Part shown: positions 58,801 through 64,000 of the stretch, piece after piece
Numbering within the stretch: position 1 is the stretch's first letter
Layout of the letters: each line of letters begins with the position of its first letter
Assembly: GCF_001632365.1 (NCBI RefSeq)
Contig: NW_024468512.1
Coordinates: 1,282,271 to 1,346,270, forward strand
Length of the DNA stretch: 64,000 nt
Origin: Laetiporus sulphureus 93-53
Taxonomy: Eukaryota > Basidiomycota > Agaricomycetes > Polyporales > Laetiporaceae
Reading direction: 5' to 3'
Notes under the pieces: generated by a model
The model's database searches: none
What the model was told of the DNA's origin: nothing
Seen by the model: the letters and a program-made list of their open reading frames with translations, nothing else
Program-made: the position numbers and the translations under genes

Positions 58801-60163
58801 TGAGGAAGAAGCGCTGAGCTTCCCCTCCAATTGGAAGGTGGGCAGTCAGCTGCGATTCGAACTCTACGCTCAATGCTTCCTTCAATCAGGTCCCGGCTAT
58901 CCTTTATCTGGAGCGCGTTGATCTCTGTCCCAACTTAGACTTCAGTGACTTGCCTCAAACAATAGACGAGTCCATCTTGTGCCGTGATACTAACGTTGCG
59001 CTGTACGTCAATCCGTTGCCTCTCACGAACACATGCCTCATATAAACGAATTCACAGTAATCGTGATAAGAGAATGATCAAGCATGAGCCGCTGCGTCAT
59101 GATGAGCTGCCAATGCCCGGCACTCTCATTGCTATTGACGCTGAGTTCGTCAGTATGCAGCAGGCGAGTTGCAGTTCACTCACTAAATGTGTTATCGTGC
59201 TGATCGCCCTGAGTGCAGGAGGAGACAGAATACCGGTCTGACGGCACGAAGACGGTGCTTCGACCTGCTCGAATGAGCCTTGCCCGGGTCTCGGTACTGC
59301 GAGGAGAAGGTCCGAAGGAGGGTGTACCCTTCATCGACGATCATATACATACAAGTGAAGTGATTGTGGACTACCTCACCGAGTTTTCTGGTATCAGGTG
59401 TACGCCGTGTTCTCACTTTTCCATTTTGATCTTCTCAGCTGATATCACACTAGTTGGGGATCTTGACTTGAACATGACGCGATATACCCTCACTCCCTTG
59501 AAGTTGGTCTACAAGAAACTACGTCTGCTCGTCGATCGGGGATGCATCTTCATTGGACACGGCTTGTCAAAGGACTTCCGAATTATCAGTAGGCTCGACG
59601 ACATGCAAACCTGAACCCTTCTCATAAATCACTTGCAGACATTTTCGTGCCACCAGATCAAGTAATCGACACGGTCGATCTGTACTTCTTGCCGCAGCGA
59701 CAGCGGCGGCTTTCGCTTAGGTTCTTGGCTTGGATTGTGCTCGAGCAGAACATTCAGACCGATACGCACGACTCGATCGAGGATGCTTTGTCCGCGCTGA
59801 GGTTGTATAAAGCATACCAGTCCTTCGAGTCACAGGGTATCTTTGACCAGAAACTGGAAGAACTTTATAAAGAGGGCAAAAAATATGTAAGGATCATAAA
59901 CTTGTTACCATATTGCCGCGCTCTAATCGAGGTACGCTCCGTTACAGAACTGGAGACCCCCACCGCCTCCGGAAGCACCGGCGGGTGCTGTCACTGCTCC
60001 TCCAAGTAGCACGGCGAGCCCTGTTCCGCAGTTCCCGACCAACCCACATTCCCTCATGCAACCGCCGTTTGCGCCTGGACAGTTTCCGGCTGTCTTCCCG
60101 CTGCCTACCTTCCAGATGCATACACCAAATCAGTTCTTACCTCCGAATTGGGGAGGTAGATGA
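55882..60163 (+). CDS. PAN2: PAN2, catalytic subunit of the PAN2-PAN3 poly(A) deadenylase
   Basis: Shortens poly(A) tails of cytoplasmic mRNA before decay, with PAN3 and poly(A)-binding protein. The N-terminal WD40 part reads ITALSFDPVSDTLWTGSNSG, STILA-type FTTSILAVGTAAPELLMVNA and TFIVSGSSDGFLRTHDPRNA. The PAN3-binding linker follows (YYNELLLSSWTRDFISTGLH). The ubiquitin-hydrolase-like domain has ISNSYTNAIVQLMHYTLPVR, with Thr where active hydrolases have Cys, plus TCTHCKAVREKENMTH. The RNase D-type exonuclease has GTLIAIDAEFVSMQQ, ADITLVGDLDLNMTRYTLTP, CIFIGHGLSKDFRIIN, PPDQVIDTVDLYFLPQRQRR and DTHDSIEDALSALRLYKAYQ, giving the D-E-D-D-h residues. A Pro-rich tail (NWRPPPPPEAPAGAVTAPPS) ends NWGGR with TGA at 60161-60163. 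About 1,130 residues; roughly 20 exons. Start at 55882 opens MATTYREIAPITDQRDIFPQ. Confidence 0.96.
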
Positions 60164-62069
60164 TAGGAATGTCAATTATGATGAGATGATAGAATGAAGA
60201 ATGATTAGTTGTAGCTGCTATTAGTGCTTGGATTTCGCTGTATCGTAGCGACAGATTACTAGACGTGTTTGTATTATCGATCTCTCATTCATATGATGGG
60301 GTGTCAACTCGACAATGATCTCGAAGTACGCGGGACGACATAATACCCAGACGTCGTTTACATGGAAGTCATACCGAAGCTGATATCGTCAACGGGAGCC
60401 ATTCCACCCTCAAGCCTTCTGCAAAGGACTCTAACCTACCATCCAGATCGCAGCATCACCCATGCCAAACTCGCAGTATTCCGCGTAACGGCTTTATCTA
60501 TGTATTGAACAACCAGCCATCAATCAGCTTATCCTTCCAACGAGCACATAGAGACCAAGAAGAGAATCAGTTAACGGTTTTCTAGGCCGCCGCTCAAATG
60601 TTGAGCGTAGTGCGTAACATCTCGCGAAGTCAGAGCCCAGTGCGTTTCATCCTTCCAATGACCTTCATAAAAATATCGTAACGTCACACTCACCATGTTA
60701 GCGTGGTTTAGATGCTGAGGACATCGTCGGAGCAGTGTGAAGTCGATGGGGGGATGTCGCTGCGCCTCGCTCGAAGGCAGATCTGAGCGGTTCTACTACA
60801 GCCGCTGATGTTACGTCAGCATCAAGCCAACATCCCGTCCAAATTGGGAATGTACCCTTTGGAAACAGATTGTATAAGCACTATAGTTCCTGCCATATGT
60901 CCTGGTATTCTCTGAGAAGTTATGCATCCTTATGACATTGAAACTTGGGGGTGTCGGCGCTGCTCCGCACGCCCGGGTCCGAATGATCCGGGGATGATCG
61001 CCACAGCGTGTCGTGTGGAACAGGAGTCACAGTTCCAGTGGTTTGTATGTTACGATAGTCGACAGGCACGCGAGAAGAGTACGTCGCGGGTGACATGGTT
61101 ATGTAAGCCCCGCCATGTATTTCTTTACTTTAAACCGAATGAAGGATCATTCGGAACTTGATCCTGAGCTTGAATGCATGACCACGCTTCCGGCGGACGC
61201 CTCTGTGCCAGTGGGCTTCCTATCATGGAAGAGTGCCAGTTGAACAGTTTACGAAACTTACAAAACAAACCCAGAGCAGCGGACGGTGTCCTCACTCTTC
61301 TGTGACACAATGAGGCCGGAATTGTATGGCCATTTCTTTACCTCCGGTGCGCCAAGTTCGAACTAGCCTACCGCTCGTCCTACCTTTACACCCCGGTGGC
61401 AGTGCTTGCGCGCAGTGAATGTGGAATCATGGCATGACACGAATTGCCAATCTGGAGGCACGATTATACCATGGGATAATATGTAGGCTACATAGTACTA
61501 CTCTGGAATGCGTTATAGCCGCTCATAGTACATTTAAAATGCAGATGGGCCCGCCTTCTGTCTTTCACCTGAATCTGAACTCTAGTTCCGAGTCATGCCA
61601 TATCAACAAAGATATGACATGAAAATGGATGGTTGTAACCATCCCAATTCTGTGGAGGAATTTGCTACAGAGTTTGCCAAGGATATTCTGTACAAGAAGA
61701 GATGGGGTTCCAGGTGCCACGGCGTACTAGAGGAAGTTGTTTGGCAAGGAAAGGTATGGAGAGGTGGATGCTGCGCAGGAGAAGTTGTTTGAACGTCCCG
61801 ACTAATACCGCTGTGCCGATATATGCTCCATCAAAATAGCTCCGCTACGTATCGTACGTTTGTGCTCGTATGCGCATTGTTTTCTATCTGATCTCTCTCC
61901 AAGGGGGGAAAGTGATAAAGGCAACATGGCCTGCTCGATAAATAGCATACTTATTTTTGGTAAAGGTAATGGGCCAGATTCCGAACGCGATGCTCAAATC
62001 GGTTGATAGCCATTCTGAGAACAGGTGAAAACTATTCAGAAGACCACACAAATCAGCTGTGCGACTATG
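60164..62069. other. 1.9-kb region without a recognisable gene
   Basis: Only short open frames are present, for example plus 60922-61161 and plus 61595-61792 (SVEEFATEFAKDILYKKRW), none with known motifs. No inverted repeats or tandem arrays were noticed. It separates PAN2 from the third duplicated unit. Confidence 0.45.
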
Positions 62070-62990
62070 GTATTCTCAACCTCCAGCGCCATCTTTGAGG
62101 ACAAAAGTGTGTACTATATGTATCTTGCAGTCGTAACGGACAGCTTTCATGACTCAGGTTTGTTAAAATGGTCCTCGGTGGTTGCGAGCTCCCGCCGGCG
62201 ACGGCCAGGCTGACCGATACAAGCTGTAGCAAGCTATCAGCAGCTTCAGTATGTTAGTAATCGATCCCTTCGGGATTCTGTAACGCCAGAAGCAGTTATT
62301 CTGGGAACACGTTCACGTTGACGTCAAATGCCGACGCGATGCGTATAGTATTCAGCAGGCTCGGCTACCCCCGTAGCTTATACAGACTCTATCCGGAATT
62401 TGCTCAGTCATCATTGTATGCATCACCCAGTGTCAGGTCGGAGGAACGCTCTCATGTTGACGCTCGTGATCAGTGACCCAACGTATGTGCCCCACAGAAT
62501 GCGCTCTTGTGGGTATAAGTAGTGGACGGTCTCAGCTTGTGTGAGACAGTGTATCCCTCCTACCCCTTGACCACCTCCTCACTCGAACATGTCGTTGCCG
62601 TGCATTGAAGTCGCAGAGGCACCGTCCACAGAGGCCTTACTCGCGAGCCCGAAGGACAAGAGCCTCGTACAGCCGGCGCTTGATCTGCTGAAGAATTCGA
62701 AGGGCATTGTCAAGTGAGCCTCCGAGATGTCGGTATTCGTATCGCCAAGATCCTGACCATTTCAATCATAGGATCTACTATGGCCTACAGTCTGAGGAGA
62801 GAAAGCATTGCTATGTGTACAACAGTGCGCCTTACCGTCGCATAGCAATCGCCGATTATTCACGTTTGACTACTCCGCATGCAGTCTGGGAGAGGCTGCA
62901 GGACCACGAGAACCTTCAGGCAGATGCGGTCAACTACCCGATCCTCCAGCAGCACTGCTCGAACGTGATGGCAAGCGCGTCGGACATGAT
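62070..62990 (+). repeat. Duplicated unit 3 (promoter and 5' part of the gene)
   Basis: Matches units 1 and 2 from about 500 bases upstream of the start codon to the middle of the third exon. It then stops matching abruptly. It is in the same orientation as the other two but lies 6.3 kb further on, beyond PAN2. Confidence 0.85.
62514..62521 (+). promoter_or_regulatory. TATA element of unit 3
   Basis: TATAAGTA in the same GTGGGTATAAGTAG context as units 1 and 2, 75 bases before the start codon. Confidence 0.65.
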
Positions 62991-63045
62991 TCTATTGTCC
63001 GAGGTGAAAATTTCCGAGGGCTGTAAGACACGTAGGAACGAGTGA
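62589..63045 (+). pseudogene. Small alpha-beta-barrel-like protein, copy 3, truncated
   Basis: Reads MSLPCIEVAEAPSTEALLAS, an intron, IYYGLQSEERKHCYVYN, an intron, VWERLQDHENLQADAVNYPI, LQQHCSNVMASASDMI, and then leaves the family at about 62990. The frame runs on for 15 unrelated residues and stops at 63043-63045. About half of the protein is missing, so a working product is unlikely. Splice sites of both introns are still good. The break coincides with the start of repeat-rich sequence beginning TGTCCGAGG, as if an element had inserted or a rearrangement had joined here. Confidence 0.8.
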
Positions 63046-63330
63046 CTCAGCCTCGATGTATGATGCGAGTGCTCTATAAATACCTGTAGACACATAGGAA
63101 AGCGAGTGACTACAGTATATCAGTAAAGACTAAGTAAAGGAGTCCAGTAGGTACTCACCTCAGCCTCGATGTATAATGCGAGTGCTGAGGTAGTAGGAAA
63201 AGATTGAGCGCGCTTGTGGCTATGTGATTACATAAGCGAATGCGCGCGGAATGTCTAAGTCCGTGTCCCACTGGACATAAAGTCCGTATGACTTCCAACA
63301 CGCCCACTCAGTGGGAATGCGGACCTACTT
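62996..63330. repeat. Repeat-rich sequence, possible LTR remnant
   Basis: Starts at TGTCCGAGGTGAAAAT just after the break in copy 3. It holds a 29-base direct repeat with two or three mismatches (CTCAGCCTCGATGTATGATG and CTCAGCCTCGATGTATAATG) at about 63047-63075 and 63162-63190, and a TATA-like CTATAAATACC at about 63074-63084. A TG start, a TATA box and length fit a long terminal repeat, but no matching second LTR, CA end or target duplication could be shown in the window. Confidence 0.35.
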
Positions 63331-63351
63331 TTAGAACACTAATTGAATCCT

Positions 63352-64000
63352 TCATGCTGCTTGTGCTGTGCGCGACCGACGGTCTTCGGAACATACTGTG
63401 ACTTGCACGGATTGAATGGTAAGTGCCTGTGGCGTAGGGTTTCTTGAGTCCGTCTGGGCGGATAGAACCCGGGCTGCTGTACGCTGTCTGCGCCGTGTGA
63501 CTTCGCCTGGATCGTGCCCGATTGCGGTGTGTGGATGGTCGTACTCGTCGTTGAGTGTGGCCTTGACGAACGGGATAAGTTCTTCCTTTGTCGCTAATAT
63601 CCGTTGATCCGCGTCTGACGTTGATTCGAGGTTCTTCGTCAACTGAGTGACCCGTAGCGCCCGCGCGAATCTTGTCGCGTTCGACTGCGCCCACTTGACG
63701 CGCGTTCTTCCCTCCTCTCTTTGGCTGTTTCCCTTCGCTTCTGGTTCTCTGCTGGACTTCTGGAGTCTCTACTTCCCGCTTCGTCTTGGCTCCGAGGCCT
63801 CCTGGAACTGTCTTGGGCTTGTATGCGCCAACAGAGGACCACGGATCGTCATCGCGAATCGGCGCTGGACGCGCGCATGCGGATTGACGGACATGGCTCT
63901 TTGCAGCCTTTGGAGCGGGAGCAGGAGGGGCTGCGCGTTGAGTCCGAGTGCGAGAGAGGGATGCTGTAGCCTCTGAGATGGCAGGTAAGTGCTCCTTCTC
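63352..64000 (-). pseudogene. Unidentified basic coding remnant, frameshifted, continues past the window
   Basis: Read from the right edge the minus strand is open for a long way and protein-like: DDDPWSSVGAYKPKTVPGGL, then a Lys/Arg-rich part (KTKREVETPEVQQRTRSEGK). Good reading then moves to another frame: SNATRFARALRVTQLTKNLE, SDADQRILATKEELIPFVKA and LNDEYDHPHTAIGHDPGEVT, ending at 63352. One frame change around 63700 is needed, by a frameshift or an unseen intron. I do not recognise the family. The position beside a possible LTR would suit a retroelement gag-like protein, but no retroelement motif is visible. Confidence 0.35.

Overview
This window is nuclear DNA of a filamentous basidiomycete, most likely an agaricomycete of the wood-decay type. 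The genes are split by many short introns of about 45-70 bases with GT...AG ends, they sit close together on both strands, and intergenic gaps are a few hundred bases. The DUF6570-type Helitron protein, the DUF7330 protein and the small-secretome flavour (GH88, P450, secreted ureohydrolase) also fit. All gene limits were worked out by eye from reading frames, splice signals and remembered family motifs. No alignment or database search was run.

Layout. 1-770: decayed serine carboxypeptidase (S10) pseudogene cut by the window edge. 1184-2850 (-): cytosolic tryptophanyl-tRNA synthetase. 2851-5212: no recognisable gene. 5213-6399 (-): TATA-binding protein. 7292-8700 (-): conserved fungal protein of unknown role. 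9007-9631 (+): NTF2. 10059-12772 (-): dynamin-like GTPase Vps1. 13495-15192 (+): secreted GH88 hydrolase. 16012-19586: a mobile-element island with 3' exons of an unidentified gene, a truncated Helitron Rep/helicase N-terminus that runs straight into them, and a 596-bp fold-back element with about 267-bp arms. 19670-20415 (+): Cia2/MIP18. 20809-21702 (-): DUF7330 protein. 21703-23749: no recognised gene. 23750-25589 (+): DCN1-like neddylation factor. 26253-28420 (+): cytochrome P450. 28561-30965 (+): SPF45 splicing factor. 31268-33912 (-): succinate dehydrogenase flavoprotein. 34189-37011 (-): TBC1D5-type Rab GAP. 37431-38960 (-): JmjC oxygenase. 39484-46224 (+): Mot1. 46778-48781 (+): secreted agmatinase-like ureohydrolase. 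49313-51896 (+): PRM10/ThrE-type membrane protein. 52800-55805: two tandem copies of a 1.5-kb unit carrying a small alpha-beta-barrel-like gene, the first broken. 55882-60163 (+): PAN2. 62070-62990: a third, truncated copy of the unit. 62996-64000: repeat-rich sequence and a frameshifted unidentified coding remnant.

How it works together. Most genes are housekeeping: translation (TrpRS), transcription initiation (TBP, and its remover Mot1 33 kb away), splicing (SPF45), mRNA decay (PAN2), nuclear transport (NTF2), vesicle and endosome traffic (Vps1, TBC1D5-like), Fe-S assembly (Cia2), respiration (Sdh1) and cullin neddylation (DCN1). The accessory part is small: GH88, P450, ureohydrolase, DUF7330, and the unit family. 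I did not find a gene cluster that looks like a new defence or biosynthetic system. The most unusual objects are the fold-back element next to the Cia2 gene, the Helitron/host-exon chimera, and the three-copy unit whose members are at different stages of decay.
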